A stretch of 64,000 bases of DNA, taken from the NCBI RefSeq assembly GCF_001274895.1, contig NZ_CP006841.1, positions 1,736,001 to 1,800,000 of the forward strand, in the 5' to 3' direction. The DNA comes from Corynebacterium lactis RW2-5. Lineage in GTDB: Bacteria > Actinomycetota > Actinomycetes > Mycobacteriales > Mycobacteriaceae. The position numbers and the translations under genes are program-made. The notes beneath the pieces are model-generated. The model made no database searches. It was not told the origin of the DNA and saw nothing but the letters and a program-made list of their open reading frames with translations. Below are positions 18,787-28,825 of the stretch, piece after piece. Every line of letters begins with the position of its first letter. The stretch's first letter is position 1.

Positions 18787-18865
18787 ACCACCACAGGCCT
18801 TTAAGAGCTGCGAAGTGGTTTCTTTACCTGCCTCAATCCTACACAAGGCCAAAGCATCCTCCGGG

Positions 18866-18871
18866 TAAACT
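18866..18871 (+). promoter_or_regulatory. Candidate -10 element, leaderless start of ansA
   Basis: TAAACT ends 7 nt before ATG 18879; there is no Shine-Dalgarno. Confidence 0.4.
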
Positions 18872-18878
18872 GTTCTTT

Positions 18879-19889
18879 ATGTCAACCCAGGATTCCACCT
18901 CCGCAAACGCCTCCGAAACAGCCCCCGCAGGCGCCGCCAACACTTCCGCTACCGCTGTGGCCCCGGCCCGCCGAATTGCCGTCCTGACCACCGGAGGAAC
19001 TATCGCGTGCACGACTGACAGCGACGGAGCGCTCGTGCCTACAATCTCCGGCCCGGAACTTGTTCGCACCGTCGCGGCCCGCTTCCCCGAGGGCGCAATC
19101 GAGTTCGAGGTACGCGAGCTGGGAGAGCTGGACTCCTCCAACCTCACCTTCGCCGACGTCGACGGAATCCTCGCCGCCATCGCCGAGGCGCTTTCCGACG
19201 ACACGATTGACGGAGTCGTTGTCACCCACGGCACCGACACGATGGAGGAAACGGCAATGGCCGCGGACGCCTTTCACAGTGATTCCCGGCCCGTGGTTTT
19301 CACCGGCGCTCAGCTGCCCTTCGATCACCCGGAAACGGACGGTCCCGGTAACCTCTTCGAGGCAATCACCATCGCAACGGACCCCTCGGCCCAGGGCATC
19401 GGCGCGCTTATTGTTTTCGGCCATGCGGTGCTTCCGGCGCGAGGCGCGACCAAGTGGCACACCAGCGACCTACTCGCGTTCGCAACTAATGCCCCGGAAG
19501 AACCGGTCCGGCCCGATCCCCTTCCCCTGACCAAACTGGAGGGAATGAAGGTAGACATCGTTCCCGCGTACCTCGGCGCCGACAGCTCCCTGATTGACGC
19601 CGCCGTGTCAGCGGGCGCCCGCGGCTTGGTCATCGAGGGACTCGGGGCCGGTAACGTCGGCGATTCCTTCGCCGCGGCGATTGAACGCGCGCTGGCCGCG
19701 GGCATCGCCGTGGTGATGGCGACGCGCGTGCCCCGCGGCGATGTTTTCGCGGCCTATGGCGGCGACGGCGGCGGTGCTACCCTCGCCCGCCACGGCGTCA
19801 TCAGCGCAGGTTGCGTCCACCCGGCCCAGGCCCGCATCATCCTCGCGGCGGCTCTGGCCGCTGGTGTGCACCCGCAGACGCTCTTCTAA
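18879..19889 (+). CDS. ansA: L-asparaginase
   Basis: Hydrolyses L-asparagine to aspartate and ammonia. 336 residues. The bacterial asparaginase motifs are both present: LTTGGTIACT (nucleophile Thr41) and VVTHGTDTMEETA (catalytic Thr-Asp). About 30 Ser/Thr/Ala-rich residues precede the fold; they are neither a hydrophobic signal peptide nor a lipobox, so the protein is probably cytoplasmic. The C-terminus (GVISAGCVHPAQARIILAAAL) is typical. Convergent with the acetyltransferase gene, 12 nt apart. Confidence 0.93.
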   Translation: MSTQDSTSANASETAPAGAANTSATAVAPARRIAVLTTGGTIACTTDSDGALVPTISGPELVRTVAARFPEGAIEFEVRELGELDSSNLTFADVDGILAAIAEALSDDTIDGVVVTHGTDTMEETAMAADAFHSDSRPVVFTGAQLPFDHPETDGPGNLFEAITIATDPSAQGIGALIVFGHAVLPARGATKWHTSDLLAFATNAPEEPVRPDPLPLTKLEGMKVDIVPAYLGADSSLIDAAVSAGARGLVIEGLGAGNVGDSFAAAIERALAAGIAVVMATRVPRGDVFAAYGGDGGGATLARHGVISAGCVHPAQARIILAAALAAGVHPQTLF

Positions 19890-19901
19890 GGTCAGCCGCC
19901 G

Positions 19902-20573
19902 CTACACGTTTTGATCAATCAGGCGGATAATCTTTGCCGGATTTCCGGCCACCACGACGCTCTCGGGAACGTCCTTAGTCACCACGGCCCCTGCTGCGAC
20001 CACGGAGTTTGCCCCGATGCGGACTCCTCCGAGGATGATAGCGCCGCCGCCGATCCAGACGTTGTCACCAATTTCGATTTCGTCACCGGACTCTAGGTAA
20101 GCCGCCCGAGCCTTGGCTGGCAGGGGATGCACCGGCGGCAGTAGCTGCACGTTCGGGCCAATCTGGACGCTATCTCCCAACGTCACTTTCACCACGTCGA
20201 GCACCGTCAGCCCAAAGTTGACGAACACGTCCGCCCCGACGTGGAAGTTGTCCCCGTAATCCAGGTAAATCGGTGGACGGATTGTGCTGCCCTCGCCGAA
20301 GGACCCCAGCGCCTCGGCGAGCACCTTCTGCGCCGCTTCCTGGTCCTCATGGAATGCCCGCTCGAACTCTGCCGCGACCGTCCCGATGCGCTGATTAATC
20401 GCCTTCGATTCCGGATGATCCGCGATGTACCAGTCGCCGTCCAGCATGCGCTGCCGGTTGTCCTTACCATCGTCGGGAAGGGTAAGCGGCGGGTTGGAGT
20501 TCCGGTCGGTATTGCGCAGGGAGGCTCGTCGGGAGGCCTCCAGCTCTTCGATCGCTCGGGTGTTATCGCTCAT
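19902..20573 (-). CDS. Maltose/galactoside O-acetyltransferase family protein
   Basis: 223-residue left-handed beta-helix acetyltransferase. The N-terminal maltose acetyltransferase domain contains [16 protein letters not shown], and hexapeptide repeats run from [21 protein letters not shown] to [19 protein letters not shown]. It ends with the NodL/Maa-type [13 protein letters not shown]. It transfers acetyl from acetyl-CoA to a sugar hydroxyl; the acceptor is unknown. The frame extends to 20870 by running into dinB, but ATG 20573 with GGGAG just upstream begins the family-like sequence. Lies 32 nt downstream of dinB. Confidence 0.88.
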   Translation of the reverse strand: MSDNTRAIEELEASRRASLRNTDRNSNPPLTLPDDGKDNRQRMLDGDWYIADHPESKAINQRIGTVAAEFERAFHEDQEAAQKVLAEALGSFGEGSTIRPPIYLDYGDNFHVGADVFVNFGLTVLDVVKVTLGDSVQIGPNVQLLPPVHPLPAKARAAYLESGDEIEIGDNVWIGGGAIILGGVRIGANSVVAAGAVVTKDVPESVVVAGNPAKIIRLIDQNV

Positions 20574-20605
20574 GCTCTCCCAGTGTACGGGGCTTGAGAC
20601 CAGGG

Positions 20606-22054
20606 CTAGCGCAGCTTCTCCTCGGCAGTCTCCTCCGACACATTCGGCAAATCTAGCGCGGCCTCCTCGTCGGAGGCCAACCACTCGGGCCAGTCCAGAC
20701 TGCACACCGCGGAGCACGGGCGCAGGCCCGGGTCGTCCTCCTTCAAGGTAATCATACGGCCGGGGCCCGAGGAGCGGCTTTCGAACCGAACCGTGACAAT
20801 GCCATGCCCCGAGCCCTGCACCCAACCGTGGCCGTACTCGCTGTGATGCACGTCCGAGGTGGGCACCCATTTGGAGTCCGACAATCGCACCGTCGGCAGA
20901 GCCCCGGAATCGCCTACCTCGACGAGGCCGGCCGGGACGTCGGCAAGCGCGGGCCCCGGCACCCGGTCTTCCACGGTGACGCTGCGATCTAGCTCTGGGA
21001 AAAGAACTTCCTGCAGGTGCGAGTCCAGGCCGGAAAACCCCACGCCGACCAGCCGCACCGGGCCGACCTCCGCCGGCGTGAAGGCGATGCGATGAGCCAC
21101 GGCCATCAGGGTCTGTTTGTCCTGAGTGGCGTAAGTCAGGGTCTCCGAGCGAGTGTGGATGCTCAGGTCAGCGAGCCGGACTTTGCAGGTAATCGTCCGC
21201 GCGCCTCGCCCGTCCTTGAGCAGACGCCGGAACGCCGAGTCCCCCGCCCGATCCACCGCCGAATGCAGCTGTGCCTTCGACTCCAAGTCCTGCGGGTAGG
21301 TGTACTCGGCAGACACGGACTTCGCGACGTCACGCTCCTTCACCGGCCGATCGTCGTGCCCCTGCGCGAGCCTCCACAGGGCTAACCCAGTCTTCGATGA
21401 CAGCGACACCTCGACATCGCGCTGCTCCATCGCGGCGAAATCGCCAATGGTCTCTACCCCGAGCGCGTGCAGCTTCGCCGCCGACACAGGCCCGATGCCC
21501 CAGAGTTTCTCCACCGGCAGCGGATGCAATAGCTCATGATTTCGCTCCGGCTCCAGCACGTAAACGCCGTCCGGCTTAGCCAGCCCCGAGGAAATCTTCG
21601 CGAACTGCTTCCCCGCTCCCGCGCCTATCGACGATGCCAGCGAGGTCTCCTCCCGAATCTCCTCTCGCAGGGACTGCGCCCACGCAATTACCTCGTCCTT
21701 GCTGGCGCCGTAGAGCTCTTCGGGCTCCATGAACGCCTCGTCCACGCTGAGTTGCTCGACAACGGGCACACGGGCCCGGATGACGGAAAATACTCGCCGG
21801 GACACGGGGCCGTAGATGCCCTTGCGCGGGCTGACTGTGACCGCGGTTAGGGGCATCAGTCGGCGAGCCCGCGCCATGGGCATCGCGGAATGGGCGCCGT
21901 AGGCGCGCGCCTCGTAAGAGCATCCTGCGACGACTCCGCGGCCGCCGAGTCCACCCACCAAAACGGGGCGGCCCCGAAGCGTGGGTCGGGTGAGCTGCTC
22001 CACGGACGCGAAGAAAGCATCCATGTCTATGTGCAGCACCCAACGCTGTGTCAT
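20606..22054 (-). CDS. dinB: DNA polymerase IV (Y-family translesion polymerase)
   Basis: 482 residues. Palm motifs [14 protein letters not shown] and [13 protein letters not shown] carry the catalytic acidic residues; [15 protein letters not shown] and [16 protein letters not shown] (helix-hairpin-helix) follow, then the little-finger domain. About 100 C-terminal residues exceed E. coli DinB, as in other actinobacterial DinP proteins; the final EEALDLPN stretch could be a sliding-clamp contact. ATG 22054 follows a GGGGCGG site; TTG 22057 is possible. No LexA-like box was found upstream. Confidence 0.93.
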   Translation of the reverse strand: MTQRWVLHIDMDAFFASVEQLTRPTLRGRPVLVGGLGGRGVVAGCSYEARAYGAHSAMPMARARRLMPLTAVTVSPRKGIYGPVSRRVFSVIRARVPVVEQLSVDEAFMEPEELYGASKDEVIAWAQSLREEIREETSLASSIGAGAGKQFAKISSGLAKPDGVYVLEPERNHELLHPLPVEKLWGIGPVSAAKLHALGVETIGDFAAMEQRDVEVSLSSKTGLALWRLAQGHDDRPVKERDVAKSVSAEYTYPQDLESKAQLHSAVDRAGDSAFRRLLKDGRGARTITCKVRLADLSIHTRSETLTYATQDKQTLMAVAHRIAFTPAEVGPVRLVGVGFSGLDSHLQEVLFPELDRSVTVEDRVPGPALADVPAGLVEVGDSGALPTVRLSDSKWVPTSDVHHSEYGHGWVQGSGHGIVTVRFESRSSGPGRMITLKEDDPGLRPCSAVCSLDWPEWLASDEEAALDLPNVSEETAEEKLR

Positions 22055-22088
22055 CAAAGCCGCCCCTATTGCTTCCTGGTCACGCAGA

Positions 22089-22114
22089 CTTTCCCCGGAA
22101 ACTGCCGGGGAAAG
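22089..22114. terminator. Stem-loop between ileS and dinB
   Basis: Perfect 10-bp arms CTTTCCCCGG (22089-22098) and CCGGGGAAAG (22105-22114) around a 6-nt loop. It directly follows the ileS stop (22130) on the minus strand. There is no U-tract, so termination may be weak or factor-assisted and dinB may be reached by read-through. Confidence 0.55.
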
Positions 22115-22129
22115 ACCACTACGGGATTG

Positions 22130-25100
22130 CTACTGCTTTGCGATATCCGCCGAAGCGCCGTCCGCGACATCGTAGGTCAGGGATTCCCCGCCTGCGACGA
22201 TCTCGAAGGAGGTCGCGAGGACCTCACGGGCGATCAGGTCGGCGTGACGCTTCGCCCACCCCTCACGGTCGGCTGGGACCTGCAGCCTCACCGAGATACG
22301 GTCGGTGACATCCAGGCCTGCGTTCTTACGCGCGTCCTGCAGGCCACGGATGCGGTCAGCTGCCCAGCCACGGGACTCCAGATCCTCGTTCAGCTCAGTG
22401 TCGAGCACGACGAGGCCCTCGGAGCCGTCGACCTCTGCGGTCGAATCCGGCGACAGGGCAACTAGGTTGCGGCTGTACTCGCCGTCGGCAAGCGCGATGC
22501 CATCCGCGACAACGACGCCGTCGACGACCTCGTAGTTACCGGACTTGACGGCCTTGATGACCTTCTGGACGTCCTTGCCCAGGCGCGGGCCTGCGACGCG
22601 AGCGTTGACGGAAACCTCGAAACGACCGACCGAGTCGACATCGTCGGTGAACTCGACCTCATCGACGTTGACCTCGGAGGAGATGATGTCGGTGAAGTCG
22701 CTCAGGCGACCGGCATCCGGGAACGCGACCGTCAGCTTCTTCAGCGGCAGGCGGTTGCGCAGGTGGTTGGTCTTGCGGATGCGGGAGGTGGCCGAGCAGA
22801 CGTTACGGACGATGTCCATGGACTCGACAAGCTCATCGTCAGCCGGCAGCTTGGTGACATCCGGCCAATCCTCCAGGTGAACCGAACGACCGCCGGTCAG
22901 CGACTTCCAGATGACCTCGGTGGCCATCGGCAGCAGCGGGGCCGCGACGCGGGTCAGGACCTCGAGTACCGTGTAGAGGGTGTTGAACGCCTCCGGGTGC
23001 TTGACGTCGCCGGCCCAGAAGCGATCGCGGGAGCGGCGCACATACCAGTTGGTCAGAGCGTCACAGAACTGGCGCACCTCGTCGGTGGCGCCGGCGATGT
23101 CCGTGTTGTCCAGGCTCTCGGTGACCGCGCGAACGGTGGCCGAGAGCTTCGCCAGGATGTAGCGGTCGAGCACGTTGTCCGAGTCAACGGACCACTCTGC
23201 CGGCTTGGAGGCGTAGAGCTGAAGGAAAGAGAAGGCGTTCCACATCGGCAGCAGCGCCTGGCGCACGCCCTCGCGGATGCCCTGCTCGGTCACAATCAGG
23301 TTGCCGCCGCGCAGGATTGGGCTGGACATGAGGAACCAGCGCATCGCGTCGGAGCCGTCGCGGTCGAAGACCTCGTTGACATCCGGGTAGTTGCGCTTGG
23401 ACTTACTCATCTTGTTGCCGTCATCGCCCAGCACGATGCCGTGGGCGACGACCTTCTTGAACGCCGGGCGGTCGAACAGTGCGACGGACAGGACGTGGAG
23501 CAGGTAAAACCATCCGCGGGACTGGCCAATGTACTCGACGATGAAGTCCGCAGGCGCATGGGACTCGAACCACTCCTTGTTCTCGAACGGGTAGTGGAAC
23601 TGCGCGAACGGCATGGAGCCCGAGTCGAACCAGACATCCAGGACGTCCGGGACACGGCGCATCATGGACTTGCCGGTCGGGTCGTCCGGGTTCGGTCGGA
23701 CCAGCTCGTCGATCTCCGGGCGGTGCAGCGTGGACGGGCGCACGCCGAAGTCCGCCTCAAGCTCATCGAGGGAGCCGTAGACATCGACACGCGGGTACTC
23801 GTCGTTGTCGGAGACCCACACCGGGATTGGCGAACCCCAGTAGCGGGTACGCGAGATGTTCCAGTCACGGGCACCTTCCAGCCACTTGCCAAACTGGCCA
23901 TCGCGGACGTGCTCCGGCATCCACTCGATGCCCTCGTGGTTCAGCTCGACCATGCGCTCCCGGATCTTGGTCACGGACACGAACCAGCTGGGCAGCGCCA
24001 TGTAGATCAGCGGCTCACCGGAGCGCCAGGAGTGCGGGTAGGAGTGCTCGATAGTACGGTGCTGGACAACGCGGCCGGCGGACTTCAGGTCGCGGATGAT
24101 GTCCTTGTTGGCGTCGAAGACCAGCTCGCCCGCGTACTCCGGCACCTGGGAGGTGAACTTGCCGTCCATGTCGACAGGGATGATCACGTCGATGCCGTAG
24201 TCGTTACAGGTGTTCATATCGTCCTCACCGAAGGCCGGGGCCTGGTGGACTATACCGGTGCCGTCCTCGGTAGTGACGTAGTCCGCGATCAGGATCTGGA
24301 ATGCGTTCGGGTGGTCGGCGAAGTAGCCGAAGATTGGCTCGTAGGTGATGCCTTCGAGCTCCGCGCCCGCGAAAGTGTCCAGCACCTCAGCCTCGGAGCC
24401 GAGCTCCTTGGAGTACTGCCCCATCAGCGGCTCTGCCAGCAGGAAGGTCTTACCGGCAAACTCCGGCACGGAGCTATCGGCACTAACCTTGACCACGACG
24501 TAGGAGACCTTGGGGTTGACCGCGAGCGCAAGGTTCGACGGCAGGGTCCACGGAGTCGTGGTCCAGGCGATCGCGGAGGCATCGGCAAGCACCGGGTGCT
24601 GCTCGAGCGTCTTCTCGCCGGCGGTGCCGGCCTTAGCACCGGTGATTGGGAAGGTAACGGTCAGGGTCGGGTCCTGGCGCATTTTGTAGGAGTCATCCAG
24701 GCGGGTCTCCTGGTTGGATAGCGGGGTGTGCTCCGCCCACGAGTACGGCAGGACGCGGAAGCCCTGGTAAACCAGGCCTTTCTTGTAGAGCTCCTTGAAG
24801 GCCCAGATCACGGACTCCATGTAGGACATGTCCATGGTCTTGTAGCCGCCGTCGAAGTCAACCCAACGGGCCTGACGAGTGACGTATTCCTTCCACTCGC
24901 CCGCGTAACGCAGGACAGACTCGGCGCAGTACTTGTTGAAGTTGGCCAGGCCCATCTCCTCGATCTGGCCCTTGTCCTTGATGCCGAGCTGCTTCTCCGC
25001 CTCGAGCTCCGCTGGCAGGCCGTGGCAATCCCAGCCGAAGACACGCCCGACCTGGTAGCCCCGCATGGTCTGGTAGCGCGGGACGATGTCCTTGACATAA

Positions 25101-25354
25101 CCGGTCAGGAGGTGTCCGTAGTGCGGCAGGCCGTTTGCAAACGGCGGGCCGTCGTAGAAGACGTACTCTTCGGCACCGTCGCGCTGGTCAATAGACGACT
25201 GGAAGGTGTCATCCTTTGCCCAGAAGTCCAGAACCTTTTCCTCGAGCTCCGGGAACTTCGGGCTGGAAGGGTACTTACCGAAGGCATCGGTGCGCGGGTA
25301 AGCCCCACCTGCCGGGGTCGCCTCGTGGGCGTTTATGTCTTGAGAATCAGTCAC
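22130..25354 (-). CDS. ileS: Isoleucyl-tRNA synthetase
   Basis: Class I synthetase that charges tRNA-Ile. 1074 residues. Signature HIGH is HYGH in [21 protein letters not shown] is in [28 protein letters not shown] lies between. The editing domain contains [19 protein letters not shown]. Length, the HYGH variant and lack of C-terminal zinc-finger cysteines fit the larger, eukaryote-like IleS type common in Actinobacteria. The start is GTG 25354, preceded 8 nt upstream by GGAAG; TTG 25387 would lie inside the T-box sequestering hairpin. Expression should be controlled at translation by the leader at 25355-25664. Confidence 0.96.
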   Translation of the reverse strand: MTDSQDINAHEATPAGGAYPRTDAFGKYPSSPKFPELEEKVLDFWAKDDTFQSSIDQRDGAEEYVFYDGPPFANGLPHYGHLLTGYVKDIVPRYQTMRGYQVGRVFGWDCHGLPAELEAEKQLGIKDKGQIEEMGLANFNKYCAESVLRYAGEWKEYVTRQARWVDFDGGYKTMDMSYMESVIWAFKELYKKGLVYQGFRVLPYSWAEHTPLSNQETRLDDSYKMRQDPTLTVTFPITGAKAGTAGEKTLEQHPVLADASAIAWTTTPWTLPSNLALAVNPKVSYVVVKVSADSSVPEFAGKTFLLAEPLMGQYSKELGSEAEVLDTFAGAELEGITYEPIFGYFADHPNAFQILIADYVTTEDGTGIVHQAPAFGEDDMNTCNDYGIDVIIPVDMDGKFTSQVPEYAGELVFDANKDIIRDLKSAGRVVQHRTIEHSYPHSWRSGEPLIYMALPSWFVSVTKIRERMVELNHEGIEWMPEHVRDGQFGKWLEGARDWNISRTRYWGSPIPVWVSDNDEYPRVDVYGSLDELEADFGVRPSTLHRPEIDELVRPNPDDPTGKSMMRRVPDVLDVWFDSGSMPFAQFHYPFENKEWFESHAPADFIVEYIGQSRGWFYLLHVLSVALFDRPAFKKVVAHGIVLGDDGNKMSKSKRNYPDVNEVFDRDGSDAMRWFLMSSPILRGGNLIVTEQGIREGVRQALLPMWNAFSFLQLYASKPAEWSVDSDNVLDRYILAKLSATVRAVTESLDNTDIAGATDEVRQFCDALTNWYVRRSRDRFWAGDVKHPEAFNTLYTVLEVLTRVAAPLLPMATEVIWKSLTGGRSVHLEDWPDVTKLPADDELVESMDIVRNVCSATSRIRKTNHLRNRLPLKKLTVAFPDAGRLSDFTDIISSEVNVDEVEFTDDVDSVGRFEVSVNARVAGPRLGKDVQKVIKAVKSGNYEVVDGVVVADGIALADGEYSRNLVALSPDSTAEVDGSEGLVVLDTELNEDLESRGWAADRIRGLQDARKNAGLDVTDRISVRLQVPADREGWAKRHADLIAREVLATSFEIVAGGESLTYDVADGASADIAKQ

Positions 25355-25664
25355 GATCGCGTCACTTCCGTGGTCGAAGAACTTCAATTTCCACCACGGG
25401 GACGCTCATCTCCACTTGCGCCTGCCTGACGCGTGGAAGGAAAACGCGGTACCACCCCGCTTAATTCTTCGCCTAACGACGTCAACCGCCTGGGTTGCCA
25501 GCGTTATGCCGACGAAGAATCCGCTTAATTTTTAAAGCATGTAACGGTGCTCAACCGTCCGGTTCTACTGAGCAACAGCGCAATTCCCCGGGCATTTTCC
25601 AGGGAAGCGAATGACGCCGTTCTTCCGGAGCACTCCCCGGTGATTGCCGGATCATAGTGCATTT
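25355..25664 (-). promoter_or_regulatory. T-box riboswitch leader of ileS (translational, ultrashort stem I)
   Basis: Minus-strand leader of about 310 nt. The T-box core GGGGTGGTACCGCG lies within 25445-25460, the element that pairs with the uncharged tRNA 3' end. Near the 5' end, CCGG-CAATCA-CCGG (25637-25650) forms a small hairpin whose loop carries ATC (25642-25644), an isoleucine specifier. A second stem, ATTCTTCG/CGAAGAAT, pairs 25464-25471 with 25513-25520. The sequestering hairpin CCGTGGT/ACCACGG pairs 25393-25399 with 25368-25374 and takes up part of the Shine-Dalgarno GGAAG (25365-25369). TGACGCG (25358-25364) could also pair with CGCGTCA (25427-25433). Uncharged tRNA-Ile should free the ribosome-binding site. 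No intrinsic terminator is present, as expected for this actinobacterial class. Confidence 0.9.
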
Positions 25665-25671
25665 GGATTGT

Positions 25672-25700
25672 ATTGTAGCAGCAAAGTTTCTGCTCATAAA
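25672..25700 (-). promoter_or_regulatory. Candidate ileS promoter
   Basis: Minus strand: -10 TACAAT (25672-25677), 17-nt spacer, weak -35 TTTATG (25695-25700). The start would be near 25664, just before the specifier hairpin. Confidence 0.55.
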
Positions 25701-25710
25701 GATGCGCAAT

Positions 25711-25739
25711 AAAAAGGGGCCTCCCAAGCGGGAGACCCC
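25711..25739 (-). terminator. Rho-independent terminator after divIVA
   Basis: Minus-strand hairpin GGGGTCTCCC-GCTT-GGGAGGCCCC followed by TTTTTATTG: ten paired positions including one G-U, a tetraloop and a U-tract. It ends the division-gene cluster. A smaller hairpin, CTAGCCTT/AAGGCTAG (25749-25766), overlaps the divIVA stop codon. Confidence 0.9.
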
Positions 25740-25762
25740 CTCTAAGCGCTAGCCTTGTAAGG

Positions 25763-26803
25763 CTAGTTGTTGTATCCGTCTGCCGGTGCCGCGGACTCGC
25801 GAGAGTTGAGGTCATCCAGCTGCGACTCAAGGAAGGTCTTGAGGCGGGTGCGGTACTCGCGCTCGAAGATGTGCAGCTCCTCGATGCGACCCTCGAGAGC
25901 AGTCTGCTGCTCCTTGACGGTCGTCATGATCTCGCTGTGCTTGCGCTCGGCATCCCGCTGCAGAGCAGTTGCCTTCTCCTGAGCGGAGGTGATGGTCGCT
26001 GCGGAGCGAGCATCAGCGTCGCTAATCATCTGGTCGCTGCGCTGGCGAGCGTCGGTCAGCGTGGACTCGGACTCTTCGCGAGCCTCGCTCAGCATCTGCT
26101 CGCTGCGCTGACGTGCGTCAGCCAGGGTGGACTCAGCCTCGTTGCGGGCTTCGGTCAGAGTGCGCTCAGCCTCAGCGTTGGCCTCGGTTACGGTACGCTC
26201 GGCGTCCTCGCGGGCAGTGGAGAGCAGCTGATCAGCCTCAGCCTGTGCGTCTCCGGTCATGCGGTCCGCCATCTCCTGAGCCAGACCCAGGACGCGAGCG
26301 GCCTGCATGTGGGTCTCAGGGGTAGCGGCACCGTTGGAAGCCGGTGCGGCTGCAGCTGCAGCAGCCTGCGGTGCGGACTCGGTGGAATCGGAAGCTTTAG
26401 CCTCCGACTTTTCAGCCTGCTCAGCGCGGCGCTCCGCAGCCTCAAGGCGCTCGCGGTACTTGGCCTCGAGCTCCTCTTCCTGCTTTGCCAGGCGCTCCTT
26501 GTAGGAAGCGCGCAGCTCCGCCTCAATCTCCTTGCGCAGCCTTGCCTCGTCGACATCAGAGGTAGTAGCAGCGGCGGCAGCCGGCGCTGCGGCTACGGAG
26601 CCGGAACCGGAGCGAGCCTGCTCTACTTCGCGCTCGAGTTCCTCGACGCGCACGCGCAGATCCGCATTTTCGTCCTGGAGCTCACCCAGTGCGTCCTCAA
26701 CAAGATCGAGGAACTGGTCTACCTCGTCCTCGTTGTAACCGCGCTTGCCAATTGGAGGCTTGCTAAAAGCCACATTATGCACATCAGCCGGAGTCAACGG
26801 CAT
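25763..26803 (-). CDS. divIVA: Polar growth and septation scaffold DivIVA (Wag31)
   Basis: 346-residue coiled-coil protein that marks poles and organises apical wall growth. The N-terminal DivIVA membrane-binding domain is [19 protein letters not shown] then [19 protein letters not shown] long coiled coil (about residues 40-330) is broken by Ala-rich linkers ([23 protein letters not shown]). The second half has imperfect repeats of the type [27 protein letters not shown] lies 8 nt before ATG 26803. It is the last gene of the sepF-yggT-divIVA group and has its own terminator. Confidence 0.96.
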   Translation of the reverse strand: MPLTPADVHNVAFSKPPIGKRGYNEDEVDQFLDLVEDALGELQDENADLRVRVEELEREVEQARSGSGSVAAAPAAAAATTSDVDEARLRKEIEAELRASYKERLAKQEEELEAKYRERLEAAERRAEQAEKSEAKASDSTESAPQAAAAAAAPASNGAATPETHMQAARVLGLAQEMADRMTGDAQAEADQLLSTAREDAERTVTEANAEAERTLTEARNEAESTLADARQRSEQMLSEAREESESTLTDARQRSDQMISDADARSAATITSAQEKATALQRDAERKHSEIMTTVKEQQTALEGRIEELHIFEREYRTRLKTFLESQLDDLNSRESAAPADGYNN

Positions 26804-27105
26804 GGTGAGTTCCCCTTCACTTTAAGCGGACAGTATTTCAACAGTTTTTCAGTAGTTACTGTTTACCGAAGCTATGTTACCTGGTCTAACCATGCTACTC
26901 ACCTTCGAAGGACTACTTTCTATAATTTTCACAGAAATTGTCTTGTGACCCTTCAGACGCAAAACTCTAAACCTCGTCCTTACCCTGCATCTTTGCGCAG
27001 AGTAACATTCTCCAAATACGCGAAAGGCCTTCAGCTGGGACCAACCAACTGAAGGCCACATTTCATGCCCCCGATATACACCCCCGGGACCAGGGGCCCG
27101 GGGCG
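26804..27105 (-). other. Non-coding gap between yggT and divIVA
   Basis: 302 nt without a credible gene. The yggT-side part holds a terminator hairpin (27022-27057). The remaining AT-rich stretch (about 26810-26960) probably carries the divIVA promoter; TATAGA is visible on the minus strand but no convincing -35 goes with it. Separate transcription of divIVA is therefore likely. Confidence 0.5.
27022..27057 (-). terminator. Terminator hairpin after yggT
   Basis: Minus strand GGCCTTCAG (27049-27057) pairs with CTGAAGGCC (27026-27034) across a 14-nt loop, followed by TTTCG. The short U-run makes it a moderate terminator that would separate yggT from divIVA. Confidence 0.65.
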
Positions 27106-27393
27106 CTAAATCAGAGTGACGATAACAAAACGGGCAATCATGAGGATGAAGAACAGAACAAGAACGGACATGTCCATCATGAGCCCGCCCATTGGCATCG
27201 GGGGAATGAGACGGCGCAACAACTTCACCGGTGGGTCGGTAATTACGAAAATTACCTCACCTATCGAAGAGAAGACCCGCCCAGGCCTCCACGACCTGGA
27301 GAAGGACTGAATCATCTCAATCACGATGCGGGCTAGCAGCAGGTAAGTAAAAAGCTGCAGGAGGATGAGAAGGACTAAAAGTACTGAATGCAC
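27106..27393 (-). CDS. YggT family membrane protein
   Basis: 95 residues with two hydrophobic segments (LLVLLILLQLFTYLLLARIV and VLVLFFILMIARFVIVTLI). Between them lies the YggT motif region VIFVITDPPVKLLRRLIPP. Small integral membrane protein of unclear function that is regularly encoded between sepF and divIVA in Gram-positive bacteria, so a division or envelope role is assumed. Starts at GTG 27393, 22 nt after sepF. Confidence 0.9.
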   Translation of the reverse strand: MHSVLLVLLILLQLFTYLLLARIVIEMIQSFSRSWRPGRVFSSIGEVIFVITDPPVKLLRRLIPPMPMGGLMMDMSVLVLFFILMIARFVIVTLI

Positions 27394-27415
27394 AGAAACA
27401 GTCTAACTAATCGCC

Positions 27416-27922
27416 CTAACCGGACATGCGATCGTACTGGGCCTCGTTGACATCGCAGCCGTTCGGAAACAGCGTGAACACCGAGCCATCTGCCTTAATG
27501 CGGCCACGCAGCCCGAAGACCAGGCCCGCAACGAAGTCAACGTAGCGCTTCTGCTCTACCGGGTCGAGATCACTGAGGTCGAACGTAACAATGTCACCAT
27601 CGCGGAAGTGGCTACCAATCTCCGGCGCCTTGGAGTACTTGTCCTGGAAACCACTCTCCGGCTTGATGAAGACGTGTTCCGGCTCCTTGACTTCCTCGAC
27701 CGGCTCCAGACGGGAGTAGCGAGACTCGCGCTCGCGCGGCTCCTGGTCACGCAGTTCGTAGCGCGGGCGACGCTCCTCGCGGTGAGCTCTGCCGTACTCG
27801 CCGTCGTAACGCCTGTCGTCGCGACGGTCAAAGTCGTCGTAGCGCTCGTCCTCGTACGCCGCTTCGGCGTCCGTCGGGGTCAGGCCGAAGAAGTTCGACA
27901 CGCCTCGGAAAAAATCAGCCAT
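27416..27922 (-). CDS. sepF: Cell division protein SepF
   Basis: 168 residues. The N-terminal amphipathic membrane-binding helix is MADFFRGVSNFFGL. A charged, Arg/Asp/Tyr-rich linker follows (about residues 20-85), then the SepF globular domain (HFRDGDIVTFDLSDLDPVEQKR to VDFVAGLVFGLRG). SepF tethers FtsZ to the membrane, which matters here because no ftsA is present in the cluster. The gene has a 178-nt upstream gap containing a hairpin, so it is probably transcribed separately from ftsZ-pgeF. Confidence 0.95.
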   Translation of the reverse strand: MADFFRGVSNFFGLTPTDAEAAYEDERYDDFDRRDDRRYDGEYGRAHREERRPRYELRDQEPRERESRYSRLEPVEEVKEPEHVFIKPESGFQDKYSKAPEIGSHFRDGDIVTFDLSDLDPVEQKRYVDFVAGLVFGLRGRIKADGSVFTLFPNGCDVNEAQYDRMSG

Positions 27923-28047
27923 GCTCTGCCCACGTCCTTCTCGGTTTTTAGTCTTCGCGAAAATCTGTCATTTGCGGCGAGTGCCGCGTGTTGTTAACAC
28001 ACAACCTACCGGGCTTATGGACCGTTTAACACGCAGACACGCGAAAA

Positions 28048-28087
28048 CGCGGAGGCAAAATTACAACATTGCAATTTCTCCTCCGCG
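28048..28087. terminator. Long stem-loop between pgeF and sepF
   Basis: Outer arms CGCGGAGG (28048-28055) and CCTCCGCG (28080-28087), with inner AAATT/AATTT pairing. On the minus strand the stem is followed by TTTTCG, consistent with termination after pgeF. The 178-nt gap 27923-28100 has no other gene; yggS, which normally sits here, is missing. Confidence 0.6.
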
Positions 28088-28100
28088 CTCCTTTTAACGG

Positions 28101-28820
28101 CTATTCCGGAAGCACCACTACCCCGGCCTGACGCCCGGTTGCACCCTCTCTCCTGTAGGAAAAATATTCCTCGCTGCCGATCGTGCAGCTGGGCTCGACA
28201 TTTACATGTGAAACCCCCAGGCCATAGAGCTGCCGAATCAGCCCCGCGCGCACATCAATCCCCGCGGTCCCCTGCTGCGTCCACACCTTCGAGCCCGGCA
28301 GATGCTTTTCGACGTCCACAGCCATCGGCTCCGGAACCTCGTAGCGGGCCCCGCTCGCAGCGGGCCCTAGCAGGGCGTGAATGTTTTCGGGCCGCGCTCC
28401 GAGCTCCACCATCTTCTCTACCGACCTGCGCACGATGCCGTTACGCGCCCCAATCCGGCCGGCGTGTACCGCCGCGGCGACGCCGGCGACATCGTCGGAA
28501 AGCAATACGGGGACGCAGTCGGCGACGAGCACGACCAAGGCCAGCCCCGGCGTGGTGGTAACTAGCGCGTCCGTGGCGGGGACGGCTGCGCTGACCGGAC
28601 CGTCGACGACGGTGACAGTGTTGGAGTGAATTTGCTCCATGTACACGAAACGCTCGCGGGCGATTCCCATTCCATCGGCGAGGCGCTGCCGGTTTTTCTC
28701 AACTGCGACCGAGTCGTCGCCGACGTGGGCTCCGAGGTTGAAAGAACCGTACGGAGGCAGCGAAAACCCGCCGCGCCGGTTCGTGAATAGTTTTCGGCTG
28801 CGACGGGTTGAATCACTCAC
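28101..28820 (-). CDS. pgeF: Peptidoglycan editing factor PgeF (YfiH/laccase-domain family)
   Basis: 239 residues from GTG 28820; GTG 28838, overlapping the ftsZ stop, is also possible. Family motifs with metal-binding His/Cys: MEQIHSNTV, LVADCVPVLLSD, AAVHAGRIGARNGI, and the C-terminal FSYRREGATGRQAGVV. PgeF homologues hydrolyse wrong UDP-MurNAc-L-Ser precursors so that L-Ala is kept in the stem peptide; older annotation calls them polyphenol oxidases. Position directly after ftsZ is conserved. Confidence 0.92.
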   Translation of the reverse strand: MSDSTRRSRKLFTNRRGGFSLPPYGSFNLGAHVGDDSVAVEKNRQRLADGMGIARERFVYMEQIHSNTVTVVDGPVSAAVPATDALVTTTPGLALVVLVADCVPVLLSDDVAGVAAAVHAGRIGARNGIVRRSVEKMVELGARPENIHALLGPAASGARYEVPEPMAVDVEKHLPGSKVWTQQGTAGIDVRAGLIRQLYGLGVSHVNVEPSCTIGSEEYFSYRREGATGRQAGVVVLPE

Positions 28821-28825
28821 AGTAC

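Noticed and set aside
22763..24721. Plus-strand frame (652 codons) opposite ileS
   Set aside because: Antisense shadow of a highly conserved synthetase gene.
25871..27052. Plus-strand frame (393 codons) opposite divIVA
   Set aside because: Leu/Ser-rich mirror of the coiled-coil codons; no start context.
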